Assembly: GCA_021786215.1 (NCBI GenBank)
Contig: JAJYNT010000441.1
Coordinates: forward strand, 1-9,067
DNA: 9,067 nucleotides
Source: Chloroflexota bacterium
GTDB taxonomy: Bacteria; Chloroflexota; UBA6077
Reading direction: 5' to 3'
Position numbers and translations under genes: made by a program
Part shown: positions 1-6,030 of the stretch, piece after piece
Position numbering within the stretch: the stretch's first letter is position 1
Layout: each line of letters begins with the position of its first letter
The notes under the pieces: generated by a model
The model's input: the letters and a program-made list of their open reading frames with translations, nothing else
What the model was told of the DNA's origin: nothing
Database searches by the model: none

Positions 1-541
1 GTCCTGCCAGCAGCATGGCCGACTTCAACTGGGCGCTCGCCACCGGAAGGGCGTAATCTATCCCCACAAGCTGGCCACCCCTCACAGCCATTGGCGGCAG
101 AGTGTCCCCATTCCGAGCCCACAGCTGCGCGCCCATCTTCCTGAGGGGATCTATCACCCTCTTCATCGGGCGAGAGCAGAGCGACTCGTCCCCTGTGATG
201 ATCGAGAGAAATGGTTGGCCCGCCAGGAGACCGGCCAGCAGCCGCATGGCGGTTCCCGAGTTTCCGGCGTCCAGAACCCCCTTCGGCTCTCGCAGTCCAC
301 GCAGCCCGCCCCCCACCACCCGAACTACACCGGGCTTTCCCAACTGCTGGATCTCGCATCCCAGAGCTCGGAGGCAGCGAAGCGTAGACACGCAATCCGC
401 ACCGGGACCGAGGTTCGAGATAGTCGCCTCGCCCTCGGCGATGGCGTTCAACATCAGAGCCCGATGAGAGATGGACTTGTCCCCTGGGACCCGAAGCTCA
501 CCTCGCAGCCGTCGCGCCGCCTGCACCACGCGAGTGCTCAT
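1..541 (-). CDS. aroA: 3-phosphoshikimate 1-carboxyvinyltransferase (EPSP synthase), N-terminal 180 residues, cut by window edge
   Basis: EPSP synthase transfers the enolpyruvyl group of PEP to shikimate-3-phosphate, the sixth step of the shikimate pathway, in the cytoplasm. The reading frame begins at ATG 541 and is open to base 1, so only about 40% of a usual 420-450 residue enzyme is seen. Recognised motifs in order: [13 protein letters not shown] (residues 18-30, substrate-binding Lys22, Ser23, Arg27), [18 protein letters not shown] (91-108, PEP-binding loop with Asn94 and Arg100), [22 protein letters not shown] (117-138, Arg124), and [13 protein letters not shown] at the edge (Ser169, Gln171, Lys173). 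GDKS and SAQxK are features of class II-type enzymes, but the loop keeps Gly-Thr-Ala-Met-Arg as in ordinary sensitive enzymes, so no statement on inhibitor tolerance is justified. The start codon overlaps the aroF stop as ATGA, with only a G-rich weak ribosome site, which suggests translational coupling to aroF. Function is secure; the C-terminal half is unseen. Confidence 0.96.
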   Translation of the reverse strand, partial: MSTRVVQAARRLRGELRVPGDKSISHRALMLNAIAEGEATISNLGPGADCVSTLRCLRALGCEIQQLGKPGVVRVVGGGLRGLREPKGVLDAGNSGTAMRLLAGLLAGQPFLSIITGDESLCSRPMKRVIDPLRKMGAQLWARNGDTLPPMAVRGGQLVGIDYALPVASAQLKSAMLLAG

Positions 542-1587
542 GCGGCCACCACCGCGGCATCGACCTCGCCGGCAACCTTGCGACCGACCGCAGCCCCGAC
601 CATGCGCAGCGAGCCCATCAACTCCGCGAAATTGGGCAGGTTCAGCGACTGCGGGCCATCCGAAGCGGCGGTATCCGGCGAGGGATGGACCTCGATCAGC
701 AGCCCATCGGCGCCAGCGGCCACTGAGGCCAACGACATTGACTTCACCAGGTACCACTTCCCGGTTCCGTGGCTCGGGTCCACCACTACCGGCAGGTGGC
801 TGAGTCTCTTGACTACCGGCACAGCGCTCAGGTCCAGGGTGTTTCGAACAGCCGTCTCGAAGGTGCGGATCCCACGCTCGCAGAGGATGACGTTGAAGTT
901 GCCTGAAGCCATGATGTACTCGGCTGCCATCAGCCACTCCTCGATGGTCGCAGCCATGCCGCGCTTCAGCAAGACCGGCTTCTCAGTCTTGCCCACTTCT
1001 CGGAGTAGCGGGAAGTTTTGCATGCTCCGGGTACCGAGTTGAAGAATGTCGGCGTGCTCTGCCACCACCTGGACCTGATCCGGCTCCATCACCTCTGTTA
1101 TGATCTTGAGACCGGTGCGCTCTCGAACCTCCGCCAGGATCCGGAGTCCATCCTCGCCCATTCCCTGGAAGGAGTAGGGGGAGCTTCGGGGCTTGAAGGC
1201 GCCGCCACGCAGCACCTTTGCTCCCGCCGCCTTTACTGCCAGTGCCGCCTCCATCATCTGGTCGAGGCTCTCGACAGAGCAGGGGCCCGCCATCACCATC
1301 ACTTCCGGCCCGCCAATCTCGAGGTCACCCACTCGTACTATGCTGTCGAAGGGCTTGAACTCCCGGCTCGCCAGCTTGTAAGGTTTGCTGACGGGGGTGA
1401 CCCTCTCCACCCCCGGGAGCATCTCCAACTGCTCCCCCAGCTGTGGCTCGAATCGGGTACCGATCACCCCAATCACGGTGCGCTCCTCTCCTCCAGACAG
1501 GTGGCCCTGCAGCCCCTTGCTCTCCAGACGCTTCAGGACTCCCTGGATCTCCTCTTCTTTGGCATGGCTCGACATGATCACGATCAT
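538..1587 (-). CDS. aroF: 3-deoxy-7-phosphoheptulonate (DAHP) synthase, type I-beta with N-terminal regulatory domain
   Basis: Condenses PEP and erythrose-4-phosphate to DAHP, the entry step to Phe, Tyr and Trp. The 349 residues match the Thermotoga maritima enzyme architecture. A ferredoxin-like regulatory domain (about 1-70, ending in [10 protein letters not shown]) is known in that family to mediate feedback inhibition by aromatic amino acids. A TIM barrel follows with GPCSVES (101-107), [18 protein letters not shown] (127-144), [13 protein letters not shown] (206-218), [11 protein letters not shown] (234-244), DPSHGTGKW (270-278) and IEVHP (298-302). Expected metal ligands are Cys103, His273, Glu299 and Asp310. 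ATG 1587 was chosen over ATG 1626 because family proteins begin at MIV and because GAGGG lies 8 nt upstream; the longer frame would add 13 unrelated residues and start beside the terminator stem. It lies downstream of an attenuator-like leader and overlaps aroA by 4 bp. Confidence 0.97.
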   Translation of the reverse strand: MIVIMSSHAKEEEIQGVLKRLESKGLQGHLSGGEERTVIGVIGTRFEPQLGEQLEMLPGVERVTPVSKPYKLASREFKPFDSIVRVGDLEIGGPEVMVMAGPCSVESLDQMMEAALAVKAAGAKVLRGGAFKPRSSPYSFQGMGEDGLRILAEVRERTGLKIITEVMEPDQVQVVAEHADILQLGTRSMQNFPLLREVGKTEKPVLLKRGMAATIEEWLMAAEYIMASGNFNVILCERGIRTFETAVRNTLDLSAVPVVKRLSHLPVVVDPSHGTGKWYLVKSMSLASVAAGADGLLIEVHPSPDTAASDGPQSLNLPNFAELMGSLRMVGAAVGRKVAGEVDAAVVAA

Positions 1588-1629
1588 AGTGGCTTCCCTC
1601 TCCCTTCCACTTCCATCATCGAACAAACA

Positions 1630-1661
1630 GAAGGAGCAGAGGATTTCTCCTCTGCTCCTTC
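1630..1661 (-). terminator. Perfect 14-bp hairpin with U-rich tail: attenuator terminator of the aro leader
   Basis: On the minus strand GAAGGAGCAGAGGA, loop GAAA, TCCTCTGCTCCTTC: a perfect 14-bp stem with a GNRA-type tetraloop, followed by TGTTTGTTC. The tail is not an uninterrupted U run, so termination strength is uncertain. It lies between the leader ORF stop and the aroF start, where an attenuator terminator belongs. It also lies downstream of the nitrilase stop (1890) on the same strand, with no other hairpin of similar strength between, so it may end nitrilase transcripts too. The 3' arm contains GCTCCTT (1637-1631), the same 7 bases found at the end of the leader ORF (1700-1694). Confidence 0.72.
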
Positions 1662-1712
1662 GGCATGACGGGGTCTGGGGATCCCTATCGACTAAGGAGC
1701 CCCGTCATGCCG
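1661..1712 (-). promoter_or_regulatory. 13-bp leader stem and competing antiterminator segment of the aro attenuator
   Basis: CGGCATGACGGGG (1712-1700) pairs perfectly with CCCCGTCATGCCG (1673-1661). A smaller stem TCCTTA/TAGGGA with loop GTCGA can form inside. The 5' arm is made of leader codons 15-18 and the start of codon 19. The loop side carries GCTCCTT (1700-1694), which overlaps codons 19-20 and the stop, and is complementary to AAGGAGC (1660-1654) in the 5' arm of the terminator. That 7-bp antiterminator excludes the terminator and conflicts with the 13-bp stem. A ribosome held near Tyr10-Phe12 would cover the 5' arm and free GCTCCTT; one reaching the stop would cover GCTCCTT and allow termination. 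The pairings are seen in the sequence; the switching order is inferred. Confidence 0.65.
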
Positions 1713-1754
1713 GCTTCTAAAGTAATACCAGGAATACCAGGCTGTTGCTGCCAT
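1692..1754 (-). CDS. Putative aro operon leader peptide rich in Trp/Tyr/Phe codons
   Basis: A 20-codon ORF starting at ATG 1754 and ending in TAG (1694-1692), located about 46 nt after the predicted transcription start and 105 nt before aroF. It reads MAATA, then Trp6-Tyr7-Ser8-Trp9-Tyr10-Tyr11-Phe12, then RSRHDGAP and stop. Six of seven consecutive codons are aromatic and no other codon in it is. Such clusters are the hallmark of leader peptides of ribosome-mediated attenuators, as in trpL and pheL. Sensing all three end products fits the gene it precedes, the common first enzyme of the pathway. The ribosome site is weak (GAAAG, 4 nt from ATG). The codons after Phe12 run into the 5' arm of the 1661-1712 stem, and the last codons (GCT CCT TAG) form the segment able to compete for the terminator. 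The peptide itself probably has no function. Translation is inferred, not shown. Confidence 0.82.
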   Translation of the reverse strand: MAATAWYSWYYFRSRHDGAP

Positions 1755-1799
1755 CGGTCTTTCGATAACACAAGATCTCGGGTCCACCCCGAGCTATCC

Positions 1800-1872
1800 A
1801 CGCGGCAGTATACGGTGGTTCCAATGCCCTGTCAACAATGAAAACGTGTCGACCATAGCCAGGCTGCCGCGT
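1800..1872. repeat. 9-bp inverted repeat bracketing the aro promoter
   Basis: ACGCGGCAG at 1800-1808 overlaps the start site and the end of the -10 box. Its exact reverse complement CTGCCGCGT lies at 1864-1872, upstream of the -35 box. The arms are 55 bp apart, with centres 64 bp apart. They could be paired protein sites on either side of the promoter, but a 9-base match within a few hundred bases is not far from chance expectation. Confidence 0.35.
1807..1835 (-). promoter_or_regulatory. Near-consensus sigma70-type promoter of the aro operon
   Basis: On the minus strand TTGACA (1835-1830), a 17-bp spacer, and TATACT (1812-1807). This is 6/6 for the -35 and 5/6 for the -10 hexamer, with ideal spacing. 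Transcription should start near 1800, giving a leader of about 210 nt before aroF. A small hairpin (CTCGGG / CCCGAG, 1777-1793) lies just after the start. The near-perfect promoter suits an operon controlled after initiation by attenuation. It sits 55 bp after the nitrilase stop. Confidence 0.85.
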
Positions 1873-1889
1873 CGGGTGAAACAGCGCAA

Positions 1890-2837
1890 CTACGGATGCG
1901 CTTCAGGCGGACGAGTCACCAAAAGCTCCTGTTCGTTCACCCGCAACTCAAAGACGTCGGGTCGGTTGTAGTGCCCGACGACGTCGAAGTCGAACCTTGC
2001 CTCCGCGATCCTATCCAGCGCCAGTTCCGCCACAAGGATGCCTTCCTCACCGAAGAGCGGCCCGGCAATGTATCCCCCCAAGGGATCAACTATTGCGCTT
2101 CCCCCTCGACTGATCACCTCCGGCCCGGGCCCGATATCCTCCCACTCCGCCGGGATGTCCGACCTTGTCATGAACTGGTTGCTGGCCAGCACGAAACAGC
2201 GACCCTCCAGCGCGATGTGGCGGATCGTCGCCTGCCAGGAGTCACGGTTGTCCGCGGTGGGAGCCACGTAGATCTCCACCCCTTTGGTGTACATCGCCAT
2301 GCGGGCCAGCGGCATGTAGTTCTCCCAACAGATCAGTCCACCAACGATCCCGAACGGGGTATCGATCGTGGTCAGCGTGCTGCCGTCTCCATCGCCCCAG
2401 ATCAACCTTTCCGAAGCTGTGGGCTTCAGTTTGCGGTGCTTGCCAAGCAGGGTGCCGTCCGGACCGAAGTAGAGCAGCGTGTTGTAGAGGGTGCCGCCCC
2501 GGATACCAGGGACTCGCTCGCTCACCCCCACCACAGCATAGATCGATGATTTCGCGGCTGCCGCCCCCAGCGCCTCGGTGATCGGCCCCGGCACCTCCAC
2601 GCTGTTGGCCCAGTATTGGGCAAAGGCTCTACGCCCGGCGTCGCTTCGACTGCCAACAACCGATCCAAAGCCGAGCCCTCTAGGATAGCCGGGGATCAGG
2701 AGCTCCGGCAGCACAGCTAGTTCCGCTCCTCGCGCGGCGGCTTCAGCTATCAGACGACACGCCTTATCCGCTGTCGCGTCCCGGTCCAGCCTTACCGGTG
2801 ATGCCTGCACGACCGCAACTCTAACCGACTCGCGCAT
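1890..2837 (-). CDS. Nitrilase (carbon-nitrogen hydrolase superfamily, nitrilase branch)
   Basis: Nitrilases hydrolyse an organic nitrile to a carboxylic acid and ammonia in the cytoplasm through a covalent thioimidate. The 315-residue protein carries the triad: Glu45 in LPELLIPGYP, Lys136 in KHRKLKPT, and Cys170 in GLICWENYMPLARMAMY, plus PTxxE with Glu143. CWENYMPL, VEIYVAPTADNRDSW and ALEGRCFVLASNQF mark the true nitrilase branch (aliphatic/arylaceto-nitrilase and cyanide dihydratase relatives) rather than amidases or carbamoyl hydrolases. Lys to Cys spacing (34) is typical. ATG 2837 was preferred to ATG 2888 because AAGGAG lies 10 nt upstream, similarity begins right after it (VRVAVVQASP), and the predicted transcript would leave almost no leader for the upstream ATG. 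It is divergent from the importer genes, and its promoter is 22 bp from theirs between -35 boxes, which suggests shared control. The exact nitrile substrate cannot be read from sequence. Confidence 0.93.
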   Translation of the reverse strand: MRESVRVAVVQASPVRLDRDATADKACRLIAEAAARGAELAVLPELLIPGYPRGLGFGSVVGSRSDAGRRAFAQYWANSVEVPGPITEALGAAAAKSSIYAVVGVSERVPGIRGGTLYNTLLYFGPDGTLLGKHRKLKPTASERLIWGDGDGSTLTTIDTPFGIVGGLICWENYMPLARMAMYTKGVEIYVAPTADNRDSWQATIRHIALEGRCFVLASNQFMTRSDIPAEWEDIGPGPEVISRGGSAIVDPLGGYIAGPLFGEEGILVAELALDRIAEARFDFDVVGHYNRPDVFELRVNEQELLVTRPPEAHP

Positions 2838-2888
2838 CTCGACGAGACTCCTTCCATCGGAGGTTTTGGAGAGGGAGCCCTCCACCAT

Positions 2889-2914
2889 GCCTGCCCATTA
2901 TATAAAGGGCAGGC
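2889..2914. repeat. 8-bp dyad framing the nitrilase -10 box (possible operator)
   Basis: GCCTGCCC (2889-2896), ten A/T-only bases, then GGGCAGGC (2907-2914): a perfect 8-bp inverted repeat whose spacer holds the predicted -10 hexamer. A repressor bound here would block that promoter. Alternatively it is a hairpin with an AT-rich loop. The symmetry is seen; the operator role is inferred. Confidence 0.5.
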
Positions 2915-2925
2915 TGAGAAGTCAC
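2897..2925 (-). promoter_or_regulatory. Predicted promoter of the nitrilase gene
   Basis: On the minus strand GTGACT (2925-2920, 4/6 to the -35 consensus), a 17-bp spacer, and TATAAT (2902-2897, perfect -10). The start would fall near 2890, giving a leader of about 50 nt to ATG 2837, which has a good ribosome site. Confidence 0.6.
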
Positions 2926-2947
2926 CCAGACCAACATCTACAATTAC

Positions 2948-2977
2948 TTGACGGTTCCCTCGAGCCGGTGATATAAA
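2948..2977 (+). promoter_or_regulatory. Predicted promoter of the ABC importer operon
   Basis: TTGACG (2948-2953, 5/6), an 18-bp spacer, and TATAAA (2972-2977, 5/6). Transcription would start near 2984, giving an unusually long leader of about 240 nt before the binding-protein GTG at 3224. The -35 box is 22 bp from the -35 box of the opposing nitrilase promoter. Confidence 0.6.
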
Positions 2978-2983
2978 GGCTCC

Positions 2984-3223
2984 AGGTCAACGCTAACCTC
3001 ATTCATCTCCGCGAGGTTGGCCTGTGGCCCTCTTTTGTTAACGCCACCACGATGGTGGACGGTCCTCTTTGCCTTGTGTCCCATGGTTGGGACAGGACAC
3101 TTGCGAGGCAGATGCACCTCCGGTGCAGGGCCCAGCAGTCGCATCGCCTATCCAATACCCAGCAATCGTTCGTCGTGGCCCATCGAGATCCAGCACTGGA
3201 CACCATTACATGGAGGTCAACAA
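2984..3223 (+). promoter_or_regulatory. Structured 5' leader of the importer operon, no gene seen
   Basis: This 240-nt stretch holds no convincing gene. It carries several compact hairpins. CTAACCTC (2993-3000) can pair with GAGGTTGG (3013-3020). The same GAGG region can instead start a second stem, GAG...GGCC-tgt-GGCC-CTC (3013-3032), followed by TTTTGTTA, so the two are mutually exclusive like an attenuator. Downstream are CCACCA-cga-TGGTGG (3044-3058), TGTCCCA-tggt-TGGGACA (3077-3094) and TGCACC-tcc-GGTGCA (3113-3127), all perfect. An imperfect direct repeat CCCAGCAGTCG / CCCAGCAATCG sits at 3131 and 3158. I recognise no known riboswitch. The strong ribosome site GGAGGT lies at 3212-3217. 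Confidence 0.45.
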
Positions 3224-4906
3224 GTGTCATCGGAGAACGAAAAGTCGCGCATTTCCCGCCGGGCCTTCCTTCGCGTTGCAGCGCTTGCCTCGGGCAGTAT
3301 TGCCCTGACGGCCTGTGGCGCCCCCGGCACACCAGCCACCGGTTCACCGGCTCCCGGGGCCGCCAGCTCATCCGGGGCCGCAGCAGCGGGCACACCCGCG
3401 GCCGCGGGCTCGACGACAGGGGCGGGAGCGGCACAAAAGGGCGGCATCCTACGGGCAGCAATTATCGGTGAACCCCCTTCCCTGGACCCGCAGTGGACAA
3501 CCGCCAACGTGACCACAGAGGTCACCTGCCACATCTGTGAAACCCTCTTCACCCTTGACGAAAAGCTGAACAACACCCCATTGCTGGCGGAGTCCCTGGA
3601 AACCTCCAAGGACGGTCTGACCAACACCATCAAGCTGCGGAAGGGCATCCACTTCCACAACGGCAAAGAGATGACCGCGGAGGATGTCGAGGCGTCGCTG
3701 CTCAGGTGGAGCAAGCTGGCCGGCCAGGCCAAGATGCTATTCCAACGATTGGACAGCATCAGCAAACCGGATCCCTACACCATGGTCTTCAAGATGAAGA
3801 CCCCCTACGCGGTCTTCGATTCGGTCCTCAGCTTCCGCTCGCAGGGCGCGGTGATCATGCCGAAGGAGGAAGTGGAGGCGGCGACCGAGAAGAAGCAAAT
3901 CACCAAGCCCATTGGCACCGGCCCATACAAGTTCGTCGAGTGGCAAAAGGACCGCTACGTTCGGGTAACCCGCTTTGAGAACTACCACAACGGCATTGGG
4001 AACAAACCGAACGGTGCAGGCGGTCAGCGCCCCGTCTACCTGGACGAGATCCGCTTTATGCCTGTTCCGGACCAATCAGTGAGGGTGGCGGGCATCCAGT
4101 CCGGCGACTACGACTACGCCGAGGGCATCAACCCGGACCAGTTCAAACTGTTGAAGGACTCCAAGACGGTGACCACCGTGGTCAGCAGCGTGCCCACCAA
4201 GTGTCCGACGCACTACATCAACAAGAAGTCACCGATCACCGGTGACGTGAAGCTGCGGCAGGCCATGATGGCCGTCATCGATCCGGGGGCAGCCTTGAAG
4301 GCGGGATGGGGCTCCTCCGACTTCTACCGCGTTAGCGGCGCGCTGATGCCGAAAGAGGGACCCTGGTACACCGAGGTGGCCACCGACAAATTCAACGTGA
4401 AGAACCTGGACCAGGCCAAGCAGCTACTCGCCCAGTCCAAGTACAAGGGTGAGCCGATTCGCTACCTGACCACCCAGGAATACCCCAATATGTACCAGGA
4501 AGCCGTGGTCTTGAACCAGAACTTCCAGTCCCTCGGACTCAACACCAAGCTCGAGGTGATCGACTGGGCATCCCTGATATCCCGGAGGGCCAAGCCAGAC
4601 CAATGGGAACTGTTCGTCACCTGGAATGGATACTATACCGACCCATCCCTAATGGACTGGATGAACCCGGACTACCCGGGCTGGTGGACCAATCCCCAGA
4701 TCGACGCGCTGCGCACGAAGCTGCTCGAGACCACCGATCCGAAGGCGCGCTTCAGCATCTTCGAGGACATCCAGCGCCTCTTCTACGAGCAGGTACCCAT
4801 TCTGAAGCTGGGCGACGTCCTGGACCTCTGGCTCACGAGCCCGAAGCTGAAAGGGATCGGGACCTATCCTACACCCTTCTTCTGGGACGCCTACTTGACC
4901 AAGTAA
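3224..4906 (+). CDS. ABC transporter substrate-binding lipoprotein, family 5 (peptide/nickel type), Tat-exported
   Basis: Extracytoplasmic binding protein that captures a solute and delivers it to the permeases encoded next. The 560 residues begin with a Tat signal (SRRAFLR, Arg12-Arg13), a short hydrophobic stretch and a lipobox LTAC with Cys31 as lipid anchor. A low-complexity Ala/Gly/Ser/Pro/Thr linker follows (about 32-70). The SBP_bac_5 fold starts at GGILRAAIIGEPPSLDP (73-89) and includes LFTLDEKLNNTPLLAESLETSKDG-type features, KLRKGIHFHNGKEMTAEDV (137-155) and KPIGTGPYKFVEW. The start is GTG 3224, with GGAGGT 6 nt upstream; a frame extension back to TTG 3017 would put 69 non-conserved residues before the signal and is rejected. 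Family members bind di- or oligopeptides, nickel chelates, opines, sugars and other solutes, so the ligand is open. The neighbouring PLP enzyme and amidohydrolase suggest an amino acid- or amide-like ligand. Confidence 0.93.
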   Translation: MSSENEKSRISRRAFLRVAALASGSIALTACGAPGTPATGSPAPGAASSSGAAAAGTPAAAGSTTGAGAAQKGGILRAAIIGEPPSLDPQWTTANVTTEVTCHICETLFTLDEKLNNTPLLAESLETSKDGLTNTIKLRKGIHFHNGKEMTAEDVEASLLRWSKLAGQAKMLFQRLDSISKPDPYTMVFKMKTPYAVFDSVLSFRSQGAVIMPKEEVEAATEKKQITKPIGTGPYKFVEWQKDRYVRVTRFENYHNGIGNKPNGAGGQRPVYLDEIRFMPVPDQSVRVAGIQSGDYDYAEGINPDQFKLLKDSKTVTTVVSSVPTKCPTHYINKKSPITGDVKLRQAMMAVIDPGAALKAGWGSSDFYRVSGALMPKEGPWYTEVATDKFNVKNLDQAKQLLAQSKYKGEPIRYLTTQEYPNMYQEAVVLNQNFQSLGLNTKLEVIDWASLISRRAKPDQWELFVTWNGYYTDPSLMDWMNPDYPGWWTNPQIDALRTKLLETTDPKARFSIFEDIQRLFYEQVPILKLGDVLDLWLTSPKLKGIGTYPTPFFWDAYLTK

Positions 4907-4947
4907 GACAGCCTTGGTGGTGCGTCCGGCAAGTTCACCGCACCTGT

Positions 4948-5049
4948 GCCCGCCGCTAAAGCAGCGGGCTGAGAGGCTGTAGGAGTGTGTAGGGGCCCAG
5001 CCCAGTTTACTGGGCTTCGTCTTTTCAGCCCGAAGCTTGAGCCTCGGGC
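4948..5049 (+). repeat. Three GCCC/GGGC hairpins between binding protein and permease, middle one terminator-like
   Basis: Hairpin 1 (4948-4969): GCCCGC, mismatch c/a, GC, loop TAAA, GC, GCGGGC. Hairpin 2 (5000-5015): GCCCAG, loop TTTA, CTGGGC, followed by TTCGTCTTTT (5016-5025), which resembles a weak intrinsic terminator. Hairpin 3 (5028-5049): GCCCGA, mismatch a/c, GC, loop TTGA, GC, TCGGGC. Hairpins 1 and 3 share the same 22-nt plan. The array could lower permease expression relative to the binding protein, or protect the upstream mRNA. It could also be the remnant of a small non-coding palindromic element such as those related to IS200/IS605 ends; I cannot tell which. Confidence 0.6.
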
Positions 5050-5070
5050 AAGACTTAGTGAGGAGTCGCG

Positions 5071-6030
5071 GTGGGCACACAGATAGTTCGTCGCTTGCTG
5101 GCACTTGTGCCGGTGCTGGCCGTTGTGGGTGTCGTCGTCTTCGTGCTGGTGCACGTTGCGCCCGGCGACCCCGCGGCGGTTATGGCCGGCAACGAAGCAA
5201 CCCCTGAGCGGGTTGCACAACTGCGCCACGAGATGGGTCTCGACCGGCCAGCGTGGGAACAGTTCGTGACCTGGGTTGCCAGTGTCGCTAGAGGAGACCT
5301 CGGCCAATCCTACTTCCTCGACCAGCCGGTCTCCGTCTCGCTGGCCCAGCGCGTCGAGCCGACCGGACTCCTCACCCTGTACGCGCTGCTGTTCTCCATC
5401 ATCATCGGCCTCCCGGCCGGCATCATCGCCGCCCTCAGGCGCAACTCCTGGATCGATCGCCTCACCATGGTGACCTCCCTGGGAGGGGTCTCCATCCCCC
5501 CATTCTGGCTCGGCATCCTCCTTATCCTGGCCTTCGCCGTCTGGCTTCGGCTGTTGCCGGCTGCCGGCTACGTCTCCTTCGCCAAGGACCCAATCGAGAA
5601 CTTCCGCTACCTCGCGATGCCCGCCTTCTCCCTCGGTCTGCAGTCGGCGGCGTTCCTCGCTCGGGTGGTCCGCTCCAGCATGCTGGACGTGCTGCACGAG
5701 GACTACGTGCGCACTGCCAGGTCGAAGGGACTGCGTGACCGCATCGTGCTGGTTCGCCACGCCCTGCCCAACGCGATGATCCCCGCCCTCACCGTGATCG
5801 GCAACTCCATGGGCACCCTGCTTGGAGGAGCTATTGTCACCGAACAGGTGTTTAACCTGCCGGGGATAGGGCGGCTGATCGTGGAGAGCGTGCTGCGCCG
5901 GGACTTCCCGGTCATACAGGGTGCGGTGCTCGCCATCGCTGCTGTCTACGTGCTGGTCAACCTCCTGGTGGACATCGCATACGTGGTCGTCGATCCGCGA
6001 ATACGGGAGAGGGGTCACCGATGCTGGTAG
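5071..6030 (+). CDS. ABC transporter permease, DppB/OppB type
   Basis: Inner-membrane subunit that, with the next gene product, forms the channel of a family 5 importer. The 319 residues show a first membrane segment at about 8-30 followed by APGDPAAVMAG (30-40), then helices near 99-121, 135-160, 183-200, 236-258 and 284-307. The cytoplasmic coupling (EAA) loop is DYVRTARSKGLRDRIVLVRHALPNA (211-235), the contact site for the ATPase. NLPGIGRLIVESVLRRDFPVIQG (262-284) and the C-terminal DPRIR are typical of DppB-like proteins. The start is GTG 5071 with GAGGAG 5 nt upstream. The 164-nt gap to the binding protein holds three hairpins. The 3' end overlaps the next permease by 10 bp. Substrate unknown. 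Confidence 0.93.
   Translation: MGTQIVRRLLALVPVLAVVGVVVFVLVHVAPGDPAAVMAGNEATPERVAQLRHEMGLDRPAWEQFVTWVASVARGDLGQSYFLDQPVSVSLAQRVEPTGLLTLYALLFSIIIGLPAGIIAALRRNSWIDRLTMVTSLGGVSIPPFWLGILLILAFAVWLRLLPAAGYVSFAKDPIENFRYLAMPAFSLGLQSAAFLARVVRSSMLDVLHEDYVRTARSKGLRDRIVLVRHALPNAMIPALTVIGNSMGTLLGGAIVTEQVFNLPGIGRLIVESVLRRDFPVIQGAVLAIAAVYVLVNLLVDIAYVVVDPRIRERGHRCW

Noticed and set aside
215..1042. Long plus-strand open frame of 275 codons
   Set aside because: It lies antisense to aroA and aroF, whose motifs are unmistakable, and its translation is a Ser/Thr/Arg/Pro-rich shadow with no recognisable domain.
1630..1712. Paired stems near aroF read as a dispersed GTCATGCC-type repeat
   Set aside because: The sequence does resemble a common interspersed repeat, but the position after an aromatic-codon ORF and the competing 7-mer favour an attenuator. 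A genome copy count would settle it.
1777..1793. GGGGTGGACCCGAG on the minus strand, similar to the T-box core
   Set aside because: It is at the very 5' end of the leader as a small hairpin, not next to the terminator, and no specifier stem or other T-box parts are visible. The aromatic leader ORF explains the region better.
3017..3223. In-frame extension of the binding protein from TTG 3017
   Set aside because: The added residues precede the Tat signal, which must be near the N-terminus, and GTG 3224 has an ideal GGAGGT site.
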